The notes under the pieces were generated by a model that was not told the origin of the DNA, did no database searches, and was given only the letters and a program-made list of their open reading frames with translations. A program made the position numbers and the translations under genes. From Gossypium raimondii (lineage: Eukaryota > Streptophyta > Magnoliopsida > Malvales > Malvaceae), in contig NC_068577.1 of NCBI RefSeq assembly GCF_025698545.1, forward strand, positions 1,612,001-1,676,000: a stretch of 64,000 nucleotides of DNA. Direction: 5' to 3'. Positions 11,977 through 24,833 of this stretch are shown here, piece by piece (within the stretch, counting starts at the first letter, position 1; each line of letters starts with the position of its first letter).

Positions 11977-13740
11977 CAGCACCTGTCCTCACCATCAGTT
12001 TTCTTTTCTTCCCTATTTAACCTTTCTATTTGCTATTGGGAGATTTATGTTTTTTTTAAGATATAAAATATATATATATATATATACACTTAAGTTTGTT
12101 AATTTTCACTTTTTTCATTCTTTTTAAAAAATTTAAATTATTTATTGATATAATATATAAGACAAAATAATGCAATGTAATCGAAATCAACCACATGACC
12201 GCTGCGTAGACAAAGACAGATAAATCAACCTTAGTTAATTGTCAAAGACAAAATTTGTTGATTAAAGTGTTTGATTGGTGCAATTTAGAGCTTAAGGACT
12301 CAATTGAGTTTTTTTTTTTTTTCCAAAGAACATGATTGAATTTTTTTTAAAAGTACGGGACTTTTCATACAAATACTTGAGCTATAAGATACGTATAAAG
12401 TTGAAAATTGAAAGGAGGCCAGTAATTATACCAAATCTTTGCCTTAATTTCTTCTTTTAACTTTTTAAGTTATACCAAATCTATACTTATCTTGTAATTT
12501 ACTTCAATTCATAGAATTCCCATAAGAAAAAAACCAATTATATAGCACAATTTCAGCGTACTAGATTTGAACTTGACATTTTTTTACCTAGTGTGATGAT
12601 TATAGTATTTTGCGATTGTGTCACATCATCACTTAAATTTTTTTTTATAAAAAAGTATAATTTATACGTAATGACATGACACAATATTATAGTGTCATGT
12701 CGTCACATGGACCAAAGGTAGAAAAATTTAACAAGTTCCAAGATTAATGTGAACTAAATTGAAAAAAATTACCAAGTCAAGAACTAAATGTTACTTTATC
12801 CCATATTAAAATGGTTAAAATATGTCATAGGTCATAGTAATGTACTCTATGCTATTTTTTTTCAATTTTTAATTTTTTGAATATTTTTATAAGTTTTAAA
12901 TTATCTATTCACGTAGTATATAAGACAAATATTGTCCTGTCAATATGAAGCATACATGGACTGCTATGAGGGTTGCAATGCCAACATCATTAAAAAATTA
13001 ATATTGTTGATACAAGAGATCAACAAGGGAGGAGACAATGAGAAGAAAGTGATGGGAGTTTGGAACGATTCACCCTTGTAGAGTGGAGAATGGTCAAGGG
13101 TGGAAGTGAGGAGAGAAAATATGGAAAAAGAAGCCTTTGGTGGCCGTAAAATAGAATAGAAGAAGAACCCCAAAATAAGACCCTTCATCTTACCCTAATC
13201 CCAAAAAGAGTATATATATGGGTTATTGGTGGAATTCACATTGCGATCAAAATGTACATATTTTAGTTAGCATTTTTGTTAAAAACAGAGATTTAATTTT
13301 TTTTAAAAGATTAATAATCAAATTTAATTTAAAAAATAAGAATCAAATTGACAGAAAATATACATATGGCATTATGCCGATGGATCCGAGTAACTAAGTG
13401 ATAATAAATAGAGTGTAGGAAGGGGGTTTGGTGGCAACATCACATGCAAAAAGCAAAAAAAAACTAAGTTGAAGAACTTAATTTGATCACATTCAAAATC
13501 TCTACATGCGATTTGGGGGATTTGTTGTTCAACAACAAAGCTATGATTTATTTGTGACGTGTTCCATTTCTTCACATTTCATACCTTCCTTTGGATTTCA
13601 TTATATTTAATGCTTTCATCTACACAACTCTTCCTCCTAACTGTTTTCTACCTTTGCCCTATTTTTATACATTAATTCTCTCCTTTTCCATGCATTCTTA
13701 ACCTACTTTTGCCATTTCTACAATCATGTTTTATCTTAAT
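11233..13740. other. AT-rich intergenic DNA
   Basis: No gene is supported. Contains a poly-G run of 11 at about 11580, a (TA)n tract at 11935-11972, a second one at 12069-12088, and scattered low-complexity DNA. The 74-aa minus frame at 12964-13188 has no recognisable domain and I do not call it. Confidence 0.55.
11935..11972. repeat. (TA)n microsatellite
   Basis: Uninterrupted TA dinucleotide run of about 38 bp in non-coding DNA. Confidence 0.95.
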
Positions 13741-14042
13741 TATTATAATAAACGTTGATATTACCGGTGGAACGATCGCAAAGTAATAAGAATACACAGA
13801 TATGTGGAAATCCTTTCGAGAAAAAAATCATAGGCAGATGAGAAGAAATTCACTAATGTTGAAAAACGAGTGATACAGGAGGAGTTTCGACTACATCTAT
13901 TTAAGAGTTGAAAATCCCTTTTCTAATCAAAGTTAAATAGTAGAAGTATAGTTTTATACGGACTCAACTCGTGCATCCTCTCGCCCCACAAACCCCTTAT
14001 TTTATAACAAGTGATGAGATTCGGGTCACACAATCTCTAACA
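13741..14042. mobile_element. Copia-like solo LTR, about 302 bp
   Basis: Aligns along its length with 24834-25158 (shared landmarks: 'gatcgcaaagtaataag', 'ggcagatgagaagaaattca', 'ctaatgttgaaa', 'cacaatctctaaca'). It starts TATTAT (TG mutated to TA) and ends CTAACA. It is flanked by the 5-bp direct repeat ttaat (13736-13740 and 14043-14047), the target duplication. No internal retrotransposon sequence is attached, so it is a recombination-derived solo LTR. The Copia assignment rests on the LTR size and remembered similarity to an abundant dicot family. Confidence 0.75.
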
Positions 14043-17000
14043 TTAATAATTTATTAGAGTTTTAATTTCGAAATTCAATTTGGTGTAATTTCATGTTACA
14101 TTTACTCCCTTTAACTTAATTCATTGCTTTACTCAGGGGCAAACCAAAAGTTCTCTTTAGGGACTCAGCTATAAAATTTTGGTGTTCAAAGTTAAAAAAG
14201 ATTTGTATACAGAATTACTAATTTTTCAAAGGAAGCTAAATTTGAATATTTTAATTTTTAAGAGGTATTTAAAATAATAAAAAATTATTGTTTGGTCAAA
14301 GCCCCTGGTGACACCCTAGGTTTTAACATGAGGTGTAATAATTTCGACAATTAGCCATTGGTGTAATGAAAATGGACCTGTTGTTATGTCTTTGTTGACT
14401 TGAGGTTCTGGGTTCATACATGAAAGAATTTAGTATAATTTCAACATAAAAACCTTATTTTCATATTTGTATTTATTCCCAATTTGTCCTAATAAATGTG
14501 TTATATATTATTACAAAAATTGAGTGGTTAATCAAGTATCTTTGTTCTTTACTTACACTTACATAGACTTCAAATGTTTATCGAATCTTTTAATCATATG
14601 ATCAGAGATTCGATCTTCGTCTCAAGGGAATGAAGCATATTTCATAGTCAACCTTCATGTGATCGAATGGTTCGATTCCTGCTCATAGAAATGGAGCATA
14701 TTTCATTATTATCCGTTTATTTCTTCGGAAAGTATTTACAATGAAAAGATTAATCACTTGTATTGACGATAAAGACCTTGATTACAATAAAAAAATTAAA
14801 ATAAATTTTTTATCACAAGACGAATCGCTTTCACTTTGATAGGAACAAATTCTTAAGACCTCGATTTTTTAATAAATAAAAAAAAAAAAAAAGGATTGAA
14901 AAACTTTTTGACTTCAAAGTTTACACCTTTGCATCGAACGTAATGAAAGTGTAAAAATACTGAACGGAGTTGAGTCCACTACCAACGTACGGCTAATGCA
15001 CGGCGTAATACTTGGCCCGATGAATGCGGTTTGTGGGTCCCACTTCTCTCCATTTGGTCTTCTTTTTTTCTGCCCTTTGAAATTTACCCTTTTTTGTTTG
15101 TAGAATCAATTATTTTGAAAATAATCCCCAAATTAACGTCTCAATGTATAATCAATCTAATATTTTCCAAATGCATGCATGCATTAGCTGTTTTTATTTG
15201 ACCATTTTCCACATGTTTTTGTCCCCTATTTTTCTATATTTTTTAAAACATTTTTTTAAAAAAATTTTAAAGAATTAGTTAACTGATAACATGCCATCCA
15301 CGTGTATGCCAAGTCAACAAAGTTAACGAACATTAACTTTTCCATCTATTTTTGGGTGATTTCACAAAAAGTACAATTTCAAGGACTAAAAGAAGCGGAA
15401 AATTAAATGGAGGACTAAAACAATTTTTTTTGTAAAGTTAAATAAAACAAAATAGTGAAGGACTTATAAATGAATAACATTAACTTTATCTAAACATAAT
15501 TAAATACTAATTATAAATAAAGATTAAAACCTTAAACCCTAAATTGAGACTCAAGATCCTAAATTCAAGAGTAACTAATATTTATTTATAATAGTTACCG
15601 TTAATGTTTAATTATATTTAAATAAAATTATTAGTATTTATTTACAAGTCCTTCATATTTTTTTTGTTTAATTAATTATGATGTGTCATATTATTATTTA
15701 CTAAAGGTGCATGAGACTTATACACCAATGGTGAACCAAATATTTTACTATACCTTACACGACACTTGTCAACTCATTGCTTGTGGAGTTTAAAAACCTA
15801 CCGATAATGTATCAAACATTTTCCCTAAACCTTTACTGAATAGTATCCAAAAACTCATAAAATAAAATCCATTTTTGTAAAAATAAGAAAAAAATCAAAA
15901 TCTAGATTTAATATAAAAAAATCAAATCAAATTATCATAAAAGATTAAAAATCTAAAAAATTCCTTATTTGCAATAAATAGAGTTATTTAAAAAATCAAT
16001 TAATAGAGAAATTTGTGGGTAGATAATCCCTTGATTAGAAGCTTATATAATTACTATTGTAATTAGTGGTCCTAATTAGAGCTATCTAAACAAAAATTAT
16101 TATACTATTTGGTACTTAAGTTTAGTTTTAATGTTCAATTTGGTATCTTAGTTTTCTTTTCTAATATGGTACCTAATTTGGCTTTAATGTTTAATTTCAT
16201 ACCTGCACCAATTGACATCATATGGTCCAATGAATGTTAAAACATGTGTATTCGGTAAAAAAAAAAGAGATACTTAATTTGAACAAAAAAATTCAAGTAT
16301 TGAACTCAATATTGAAGTTAAACTCATTTACTTAACTAACACAAAAAGTATCAAATTGAAAAAACTCATGTACTAAAGTGAACATTGAAGATAAACTCAA
16401 GTATCAAATTGAGAATTTAAAACAATCTTATTATAGGTTCTGCTCATATCTGTTTTTTTTGACACAATGTCTAGAATTAAGCATAGCCCCTCATCAACCC
16501 ATAAATAGGAGGATAATGTGCTTCAGCGCACTTGAACCCATATCCTCCTACATTAACAACAATGCTCATATCAATCGAGTTAAAACTCGATCATCAATAC
16601 AAAACATGAAATAATATGTGAACTTAAAAAGAATAATAGCATAACTACAAGCAAATCTATCCGTACAATTGTTTACCCCACTTTTCCCTCCATTTCAAGC
16701 TTGGAAAGAAGAAACATGGAATAAATGAACAAAAGAAAGGTAGCAACTAGGCAAAGAAGTGTTCTACAATTGATGGCACAACTTGTAGCTAAAGCAAAGC
16801 AATTTTCATATAGCACCCCTTGAAATAATTGTTATAATAATTCCAATCTACACCCCTTGCCTTTTCATCAAATCCCTCACTTTTTTTGTTATAATAATTG
16901 TTAAGATACAAGGATAATAATGTCATTGAAAAATATATTGCAAACTGAATCGCAATATAAGAATAATAAATAAGTTGTCAATGAAGTACTAGTTCAGTTC

Positions 17001-18240
17001 GTACCGAGGATGTTGAAGACTCTTGAAATTAAGGGTGAATTCAAAAAAAATTTTAGGGTCTAAAATCGAATTATAAATTATTAAGATGTCAAATATAGAT
17101 TTTATCATGTATTAATTTATTATTTTATCATTTTGAAGTGACTATATAGAATATTTTTATTTTTGAGAGATTAAACCATAATTTTCCCATATATTAATTT
17201 ATAATTTAATTATTCATAAAGGGGGCTAGAATTACCTGCCCTTGCTTGAAAGTTGCATATTAGGGTGAAATATCTCTATTAATATTGAATTTTTATCGAG
17301 TTTAGTGTTACGAGCCAATCGATATCGCTTTAATTGGATAATAACAAAATATCCTTATTTTACAATGTAAATTATATCTCTACTAACATTAAACTTTTTT
17401 GGAGTTTGGTGTTACGAGTTAACAAGACATCAATTTAGTTGAAAATGACAAAATACCCTTAACTTACAAAATAAAATATATTAATTTGAGGGTGTTTTAT
17501 CATTTTATATCTTTCATATAGAAAAGTAAAAATATAAATACACATGATAGGTTCCAACCCAAGTCTATAGTTTTTAACATTTGTAGTTTACCATTTATAA
17601 CAATTTTTTATAAATATATTTATTATATAATCCTATTTTTTACTTATATTGTTGGTGTGCTATAATCAAATAATTTAAAGGTAGTTTAAAAATGCGTAGA
17701 AGAAATAATATTTGGTACATTACGAGTGGAATTTTAGACTCCACAAATGTAATTAGGGAGTTAACAAGTGTCTTATAAGAATATAATAAAATATTAAAAC
17801 ATATATTAAAAAAAAAAGAAGAAAAAACACATACTAATTTTTTAAGCCTACTTATGAAAGAAAAAAAGTACACTTTTATCAATAAATATTGGGTGCAATA
17901 GTAAGTCACGTTGTTTTATCAAGAGGAGATACATGTTTAAATCTTAGAGATGATATTGGTAGGAGAGACAGCTACGAACCTGAACATAAACAGTAAAACA
18001 GATATAAAAAATTGGGATTATAATTAAATGGAAAAAGAATTGAAATTAAATGGATTACCGCCAAGATGAAACTTGAAAGAGTAAAAGAAAGAAAAAAGGG
18101 AACTCCATTGCTGTAATTAACTAGAGACCAAAATTGCACTAATTGAGGAGATAAAATGATAATCTTTGGATCTGCAAAAATTTTCAACTTTTTTGACAGT
18201 GTTCATATCTTCCCTTTTTTTTTTCTCTCTCTTCCACTCC
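14043..18240. other. Intergenic DNA upstream of the expansin gene
   Basis: No gene is supported. Positions 14575-14715 contain two diverged copies of a roughly 65-bp unit ('gattcgatcttcgtctcaag' / 'ggttcgattcctgctcatag', each followed by 'gagcatatttcat'). Positions 15280-15430 match the dispersed repeat near 2650-2800. Positions 16100-16400 are 'aatttggtac' repeat debris. The last few hundred bases before 18240 should hold the expansin promoter. I see no distinct element there other than pyrimidine-rich tracts. Confidence 0.5.
16440..16600 (-). repeat. Dispersed tRNA-like (SINE-like) repeat, copy 2
   Basis: The block 'gtgcttcagcgcacttgaac' with 'catatcctcctacattaac' and 'atcaatcgagttaaaactcg' is the inverse of the copy at 20190-20340. 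On the minus strand it reads as 'gggttcaagtgcgc', which resembles a Pol III B box. Confidence 0.5.
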
Positions 18241-18247
18241 ATAAATA
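18241..18247 (+). promoter_or_regulatory. TATA-like box of the expansin gene
   Basis: The sequence ataaata lies 93 bp before the ATG, after a CT-rich tract, at a distance consistent with a short 5' leader. It is the only TATA-like site in the last 150 bp before the start. Confidence 0.6.
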
Positions 18248-18333
18248 GCAGTTCACACTCCACCCTTAACCCATTCAAACCTCCACTGATCCTTTAGCTG
18301 TTTCCCTCTGTTTCTTCAGTCAAAGTATACAAT

Positions 18334-19277
18334 ATGGCAAATTGGGTTGATACTTGCTTGGTTTCATTGCTTTTCATCATTGTTACCGTTGAAGCTAGAA
18401 TTCCTGGTGTTTATTCTGATGGTGCTTGGCAAAGTGCCCATGCCACTTTCTATGGTGGCAGCGATGCTTCTGGCACAATGGGTACTTTTTTATTTCTCAA
18501 AACCAAGATGATTTTGACTTCATAATCTGACCTTTTTTTTTAATGATTTTTTAGGTGGAGCTTGTGGCTATGGAAACTTATACAGCCAAGGCTATGGTGT
18601 CAACACAGCTGCTTTGAGTACTGCTCTTTTCAACAATGGGTTCAGCTGTGGTGCCTGTTTTGAAATCAAATGTGTAAACCAACCACAATGGTGTCATTCT
18701 GGTAGTCCTTCAATTTTCATCACAGCAACCAATTTTTGCCCTCCAAATTACGCTCTTCCAAATGACAATGGCGGATGGTGTAACCCTCCTCGTTCTCATT
18801 TTGATCTCGCCATGCCAATGTTCCTTAAGATTGCAGAGTACCGTGCTGGCATTGTCCCTGTCTCTTATCGCAGGTAAACAAACAAAAAGTCTTCCTTCCC
18901 CTTTTTTTTCCCGAGAAACAAACAGATATAATTACATTTTTTCTTTTTCTTTTTTGTTATTCTACAGGGTTCCATGCCGTAAGCGAGGTGGAATCAGGTT
19001 CACTATCAACGGCTTCCGTTACTTCAACTTGGTTCTGATTACTAACGTGGCAGGCTCTGGTGATATCGTGAAGGCAAGCGTTAAAGGATCGAAAACAGGG
19101 TGGATGAGCTTGAGCCGAAACTGGGGCCAAAATTGGCAATCCAATGCCGTATTGGTTGGCCAATCTTTGTCTTTTAGGGTCACCGGCAGTGACCGTAGGA
19201 CTTCTACTTCATGGAACATTGCTCCTTCCAATTGGCAGTTCGGTCAAACCTTCACTGGCAAAAATTTCAGGGTCTAA
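18334..19277 (+). CDS. Alpha-expansin (cell-wall loosening protein), 258 aa, three exons
   Basis: Expansins loosen cellulose-xyloglucan contacts in the wall at acid pH, allowing cell growth; they are secreted. Exons are 18334-18481, 18555-18873 and 18968-19277. Both introns (73 and 94 bp) are GT-AG and keep frame, with split codons for Gly50 and Arg156. Residues 1 to about 21 are a signal peptide ending VEA before RIPG. The N-terminal GH45-like domain shows [25 protein letters not shown], several conserved cysteines and the HFD motif (131-133). The [14 protein letters not shown] segment is the insertion typical of the alpha group. The C-terminal cellulose-binding-like (CBM63) domain ends with a [11 protein letters not shown] tail. 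Length and intron positions are normal for EXPA, and no defect is seen. It resembles the EXPA2/EXPA8 group by memory; I give no exact ortholog. Confidence 0.97.
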
Positions 19278-20591
19278 AACATAAAGGGGTGGGGCACTGG
19301 TTGGGTTACTTTCCTGGGAAAATGAGGGAAAGTGTGTGGTTAAGATTATTTTGACAGTGGGGGAAAATTGGGTTTTTACTCGTTTATCTAATGGGGCTAT
19401 TTACTTTTAGGTTTTACTTTTTTTATCTTTGGGGTGAAAAGGTGAGAGAGAGGATAAAGGTTAAAAAAAAGTGGAATGAAATGGGGGCTGAAGGGGCTTG
19501 GAAAGAAGTTGTAGCCCGCAGCTTTAATACTTTTTTCTTTTTCTATATGTTACATAAGTTGAATTTAATGAAAGGATCGTAGATTATTACATAAGTGGCT
19601 TGGAAAGAAGTTTCTTGTGTAGGTAGATTATTAGATTGCTTTTACCTTAATTTCTTGTACAAATTTTATATTTTATGAAGATTAATCGTTTCGGAGTTTA
19701 TTATTGTTCTTTTAAATGATGTTCCATTTAGGGTTTGATCGAAACTCAATATAAATTAAAAGAGGCTAATAAAGTAATCAAAATTGATCTAAAATAATAT
19801 TTTATTAAGAGAAAAAAAAGTGAGACTGGTAATGATACAGAGGATTCTTCATTGTAATCTGCCATAGCCGAAAGAGGGTCATTGGATTCCTAATGTAACA
19901 TGCAATAGTTGAATGTCTTTTTCTTGACTACCTAAGGCTAAGATCAAGAATTAGGATAGCATTGGTCTCTATTTCCATTTCACTTTTGTTCTGGTTTTTT
20001 TTGACTTGATAACATGTACCAAAGTCTCAAGCTGTTTTTTTGTCTCATCTTCTTTCTTTAAAATTTAATGTCTAACGACAAAATAATTACAAAAAGTGCT
20101 CATGGTCACGGATAGCATATTTACTTTGCTGCAACCCTTTTTAACACTCCCAATTCTCCAATTCAACGACCTTAATTTGAGTAGATTGAGTCTATAGTTC
20201 GATTGATATGGACATTATTTTTCACTGTAGGAGGACGTGAATTCGATTGAGCTGAAGCGTATTATCTTTTTATTTATGGATTGAGAAGGAGCTATGGGTA
20301 GTTCTATATATTGTGTCAAAAAGAACAGATATGATTAAAACCTATAATGAGATTGTTAAAAAAAACCCTAATTTGATTTAGTAAGGTAGCTATTTGGTGT
20401 AAAAAGAATAGTAGGCCTTCGAATTTTTTTAAATAGGCTTAATTTTTTTGTCCAAACCCATTTTTCGATCCTAATATTTTTATCTAAACCTTATCAAATT
20501 TCGGGCAAGCCTTCGAGCTTGGATGAATAGCCTTGTCCATGAACAAGCTTAGTGCTAGGCTTAAAACCTTTATTTAACCTGAGGTGCAAGG
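19278..20591. other. Expansin 3' region and intergenic DNA
   Basis: The first 350-400 bases probably hold the 3' untranslated region. No canonical AATAAA is obvious. Further on, 20190-20340 is the third copy of a SINE-like repeat. The 63-aa frame at 19391-19582 lies in the likely 3' UTR and is not called. Confidence 0.55.
20190..20340 (+). repeat. Dispersed tRNA-like (SINE-like) repeat, copy 3
   Basis: Reads 'tagttcgattgatat', then 'gtaggaggacgtgaattcga', then 'gctgaagcgtattatc', ending 'gtcaaaaagaacagat'. The first phrase resembles a Pol III A box, and the 'gaattcgattgag' phrase a B box, about 40 bp apart. It is the reverse complement of the copies at 16440-16600 and 7120-7290. Confidence 0.5.
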
Positions 20592-21463
20592 TAGAGGTGC
20601 TCATGGGCCGGGCGGCCAGACGGCCCGCCCGAAATATGGGAGTAGGGGTGAGCAAAACTCGATTCGACTCGAAAAAATCGAAAAAAAATTGAATTTCGAG
20701 TTAAACGAATCGAGTTATTCGAGTTAATTGAGTTATTCGAATCAACTCGAATATTTTTTTCGAATTTCGAGATCGAATCGAGTTGAGTTTTCGAATTCGA
20801 ATAACTCAAATAATTCGAATATCAAACTATAATATTTTACATTTTTACCCCAAACTCCCAAACCTTTTTACTTTTCCCTCAAAACTTTTACTCCTTCCCA
20901 CTTTCCCCCCAAAACTTTTACTCCCCTCCCCTCCCAACCCCCCAACTACCCAAAATCCATTTCCCACCAAAATTTTACTCTCCCATTTATTTTTTCTCAA
21001 AATTTTACTCCCAAAACCCCTCAAAACCTTTTATTTTCCCCCAAAATTTTTACTCTCTCCCACTTTTCCCCTAAAACTTTTATTCCCTTCCCATCCCACC
21101 TCCCATCTATCCCAAACCCTCCCCCCAATTTTTTTAAAATATTTTCCCTCCAAAATTTTACTCCCCTCTATTTACTTTCCCTCAAACTTTTATTCCCCAA
21201 AACTTTTTATTTTTCCCCTAAACTTTTACTTCTTACCCTTTACTCTCAAATAAAAAATCAAAATTATTCAAAAAAAATCACTAATCATAAATAGTAATAA
21301 TTTTATTTATATATACTATTTATATTATTAAATTAAATTTCACATTTTATATTATTTATATTATTGAATTGTTTAGTCATATTGAATATTTATATTAAAA
21401 TTGAATTATTAATTATGCCATAAAATATTCGGCCCGGCCCGGCCCGGCCCATGAGCACCTCTA
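20592..21463. mobile_element. Non-autonomous hAT element, 872 bp, with 22-bp TIRs and 8-bp target duplication
   Basis: The ends are perfect 22-bp inverted repeats beginning TAGAGGTGCTCATGGGCC. They are flanked by gtgcaagg (20584-20591) and gtgcaaga (21464-21471), 7 of 8 bases identical, as expected for hAT. Just inside the left end a second hAT-type terminus starts ('taggggtgagcaaaactcga', about 20643), which suggests a nested or chimeric insertion. The core 20640-20820 is rich in 'ttcgag/ctcgaa' inverted motifs. From 20840 to 21250 a degenerate C-rich unit ('cccaaaacttttactcccc') repeats about ten times. No transposase is encoded. Confidence 0.85.
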
Positions 21464-21505
21464 GTGCAAGATGCAAAAAAAAGGCACTCATCCGAATAAA
21501 CCAAC

Positions 21506-21540
21506 GCATAAGCATAAGCATAAGCATAAGCATAAGCATA
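21506..21540. repeat. (GCATAA)n tandem repeat
   Basis: Nearly six perfect copies of a hexamer lie just outside the hAT element's right flank. Confidence 0.9.
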
Positions 21541-21725
21541 TAAATATATATGTAAAATGTATATAAAAGCATATATAATTAATACCTATAATTATTTAGC
21601 ATTAAGTAATTAGTAAAAATATAAATTTTAATATATTTGAATTTATAAATTCAAAATATTGGTGAATAATTTAAGTCTAATAATTTACTTAATTTATTGT
21701 ATAACAAAACACCATAAGAACATAA

Positions 21726-23400
21726 TTAAATATCATCATAATAAACGTGCTCTAAATTTCCTTCATCTTCATCTTCTTTTGAATCATAACAATTTACATC
21801 TCGTTCTGCTTCAATGTCGTCATCTTCGTCAAAAGTAGGTTGAGAAGTTGAGGCACTTGATCTCAATCTCATTTGCACTCTAGTACAATGCCTTGATTCT
21901 CCAACACCGGCGACACTAACAACCAAACCCCATGTCAATTCATCGTCGTCAAATACTAAGTCATCCTCGGCATCATTTGAAGTGTATTGACCCATCTTTC
22001 CAATTAGCCCCTTCATTACTTTCATCAATATCTTCTAGTGAAATTAGATTATGCAAGGGATGATGCAATTGACACTCTAATATTTTATTTATCTTCATTG
22101 TTGCTGAATGCTTCCATGATTGTTTCCTTCGCTCTATCCATAGCCTCGTATATATATATCCCATGGTCGGCTTTTTTCTTCATTGTCAATAAGTCAGAGA
22201 ACTCGAACTAAAGGACTCAGCCTTGAGAGTGATTACCACACCATTCCTAAGTGATGGCATTAGAATAGTTTTAGCAACTTGTTTAGCCTTTGGATCTTTG
22301 ACACCCAATTTTGAGAAATGACCATGGTTTTGAAATGCAGGATGCATTCTAATGTGAGATAAGATGTGCAAAAACTAGTTTTACTCAAGACCAATTCCCT
22401 TACTTGGTGAACTCTCTCATCATGTTTAGCATGACTGTGTGGTTATTAATGAACTTAGTGATGGCAACTGCTCTTTCTAAAGTCTTAGAGACTTAAGAAA
22501 GCTTGCCAATATTTTCTAAAATGAGATCAAGACAGTGTGCATCACATGGTGTCCAATATAGATGTGATCTTTTTGCTTGTAGCAATTTACTAAATAAATA
22601 AGAAAGATAAGTTAGATAACTAGCCATGACGAAGTTACTTGCATTGTCTGTAATTACTTGGAAGAAATTAGCTTCTCCTACATGCTCCCCAAAAGAATCC
22701 AGCAATTCCAACATTTTATCTCCCATTTTTTTTCATATGATGAACTTAACAAACATTGTTCTTGTAGGACAATTGACCAAACAATTTATTAAGCTCCTGC
22801 CTTTCTTATTCGTCTATCCATCTGTCATAATAAAACACCCATGCTTCACCTAAACACATTCTTGAAGCATCTAGTTTCACGACATTAAATGTATTTCCCG
22901 CTTGGTAGAAAAAACAAGCAGTATATTGACATGCTTCTTATCACATGCATCTTTAATGTTTAATTGCTTTCGAGACTGAAAAGTACTGTCTCTGGCTTTT
23001 GAGAGATGAACGAATCCATAGGAGAATTCTCTTTGTTAAAACATGGAAGTGGTCACTTGCCCTTATGATTTCCTTTTATCTTCTTCATCAATTTCCACAA
23101 TATTGCTGAACTCATTAAAATCCAATAACTTATCATAAATTTTTAATTTTTTTTCTCATTCTTATAGGACAAAATTAGCTCCTCTCTCACATTTACTAGA
23201 GTCTTCAAGCACGACTTGGCATTTCTATGATTATTGACTTGATGTTGTTTGGCTCCGAATATGCCACGTTTGGTTGTCTTTATGACAAAACATGCAAGTG
23301 GTGGTATTCGGATCTTTCGAATTAGCCAAAAAAACATATTGCAGGTGGCTACCAGACACCTCCAAGAGTAAGAAATCAAACAAGGATCCCCTAGAGTAAG
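21726..23400 (-). pseudogene. Broken hAT-family transposase
   Basis: Read right to left, the pieces fall in family order. 23143-23330 holds a BED zinc finger: CMFCHK in one frame, then GIFGAKQHQVNNHRNAKSC in another. Near 22850 is a TDGW motif. 22493-22726 holds the DUF659 region, with TDNASN and HLYWTPCDAHCLDLILENIGK. A middle section follows (22186-22440). A degenerate GYIYEAMDRAKE-like stretch lies at 22060-22170 and the acidic C-terminus with DDDELTW at 21726-22028. Several stops and frameshifts separate these pieces, so no full-length transposase can be made. It sits 260 bp from the non-autonomous hAT element at 20592-21463, but I cannot show that the two share ends. Family motifs are from memory. 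Confidence 0.85.
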
Positions 23401-24833
23401 TCAACTAGTTCAAATACCAAAAAAAAACAATTTGCAAATAGCAACAGAGCAACTGTAAAAATAAGGGGTGAAAAAGTATGATGGGAATAGGAACCAAGGA
23501 AAAAATATTGGTAAATCGGATATGGTGTTACTCGACTCGAAAAGGGTTGTACAGGACTTTAGGGTGCTGAACAATGTAATTCACACCAACAGGGTAATGG
23601 GCTCTCTTGATATAGGCCTTGCGCTTACGACTGGAACTCCAGACTACCCATTTCAAATATTTCAAAGGTGGATCCATTAAAAGACAAAAAGTCTTTGTAT
23701 TCAGGATGGTAAAGGCCCTGTAAAAGACGTTGCATGTCCAGATAATGAACTTCTTTCTACTTCTGTGCTCTCTTACTTGCTAAACTAATTGTTGTTTAAA
23801 AGAACGATGGCAAGGAGAGGAATGTAAGGCGATGGCAATGGGAATCTCTTTGGAGGAGAGTAATGAACCTATGATGTGGGTATAGGAACAGATGGGGGAA
23901 AACAACCCAGTGCAAGATCAGGTATCCTCAAACATGAGGGGGGGATCAAAATAGACTATTAAGGGGACCCCAAGGAAGCTCAAGGAGGCGGGGAAGAAGT
24001 GATGGTATCTCCCCGTGCTAGTTACAACCAGAGAGAAGTTCAAACGTATTGTCAAACCTAAGAAGCTGTCCAGTGGATGCACGAGGCCATTTTAGACGAT
24101 GCTAATATTGGTGCCGCCTATGTGGCCATCTCCAATACAACCCTCCGCACCATCGTCTCATGAGAACCAGATGCGTGGAGTAATGTGAGGGAGACTCAAT
24201 GGTTTATCGAAATCCTCCGTTACCAATGAAGACCATGAAGTATTATTATATTCCCATAAATTTTTATAAAAAATATATCTCATATCTTAAATATATTGTT
24301 GACTTTTAATGCTTTGCCTTGAGGTTTGGGCAATGTCGGTGGTTTTAATGCAAAAGTGACCTTCATATATGCATCTACACATTAACTGAATTATTATTAA
24401 TCAATGTCCAGAAAAAACGTTAATTGTGGAAGAAATGCTGTGGAATAAAATTATTGGAAGAGGGATACGAATGATGTGGTATCACTATTTTATACAATCA
24501 TTTCCTTTAACGATAAATGGCACAAATTAGAGAGTGAAAATTTACTATTAGACCCTACAATTTGTGTACGTTGTGGATTTAATATCTGTACTTTAATTTG
24601 ATCATTTTCAATCTATGTACTTTTAGAATTTGAAAATTTTAGGCATGACATAATGATAACTATTAAATTCATTAAGTTCTATTATTTTTAAAATTTACTT
24701 AACACTTTTTTGTTAAAGACTTTGTATTAATTAAAAAATTAATAAGATTATCAAACACATTTAAAAAATTTAAATATTGAAAATTTTCATTTCAATAAAA
24801 TGAGAATTTTCATAATTTATCAAACACATCCTG
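23401..24833. other. Unassigned GC-richer stretch, possible transposon remnant
   Basis: Positions 23460-24240 are clearly richer in G than the surroundings and read like decayed coding sequence on the plus strand, but frames are short and I recognise no domain. It may be the 5' part of the hAT element or an unrelated retroelement remnant. From 24240 to 24833 there is AT-rich DNA with 'tttaatttgatcattttc' dispersed-repeat wording. Confidence 0.45.

Noticed and set aside
20783..21253. 156-aa open frame
   Set aside because: It is a translation of degenerate C-rich repeat units within the hAT element, with no domain and low complexity.
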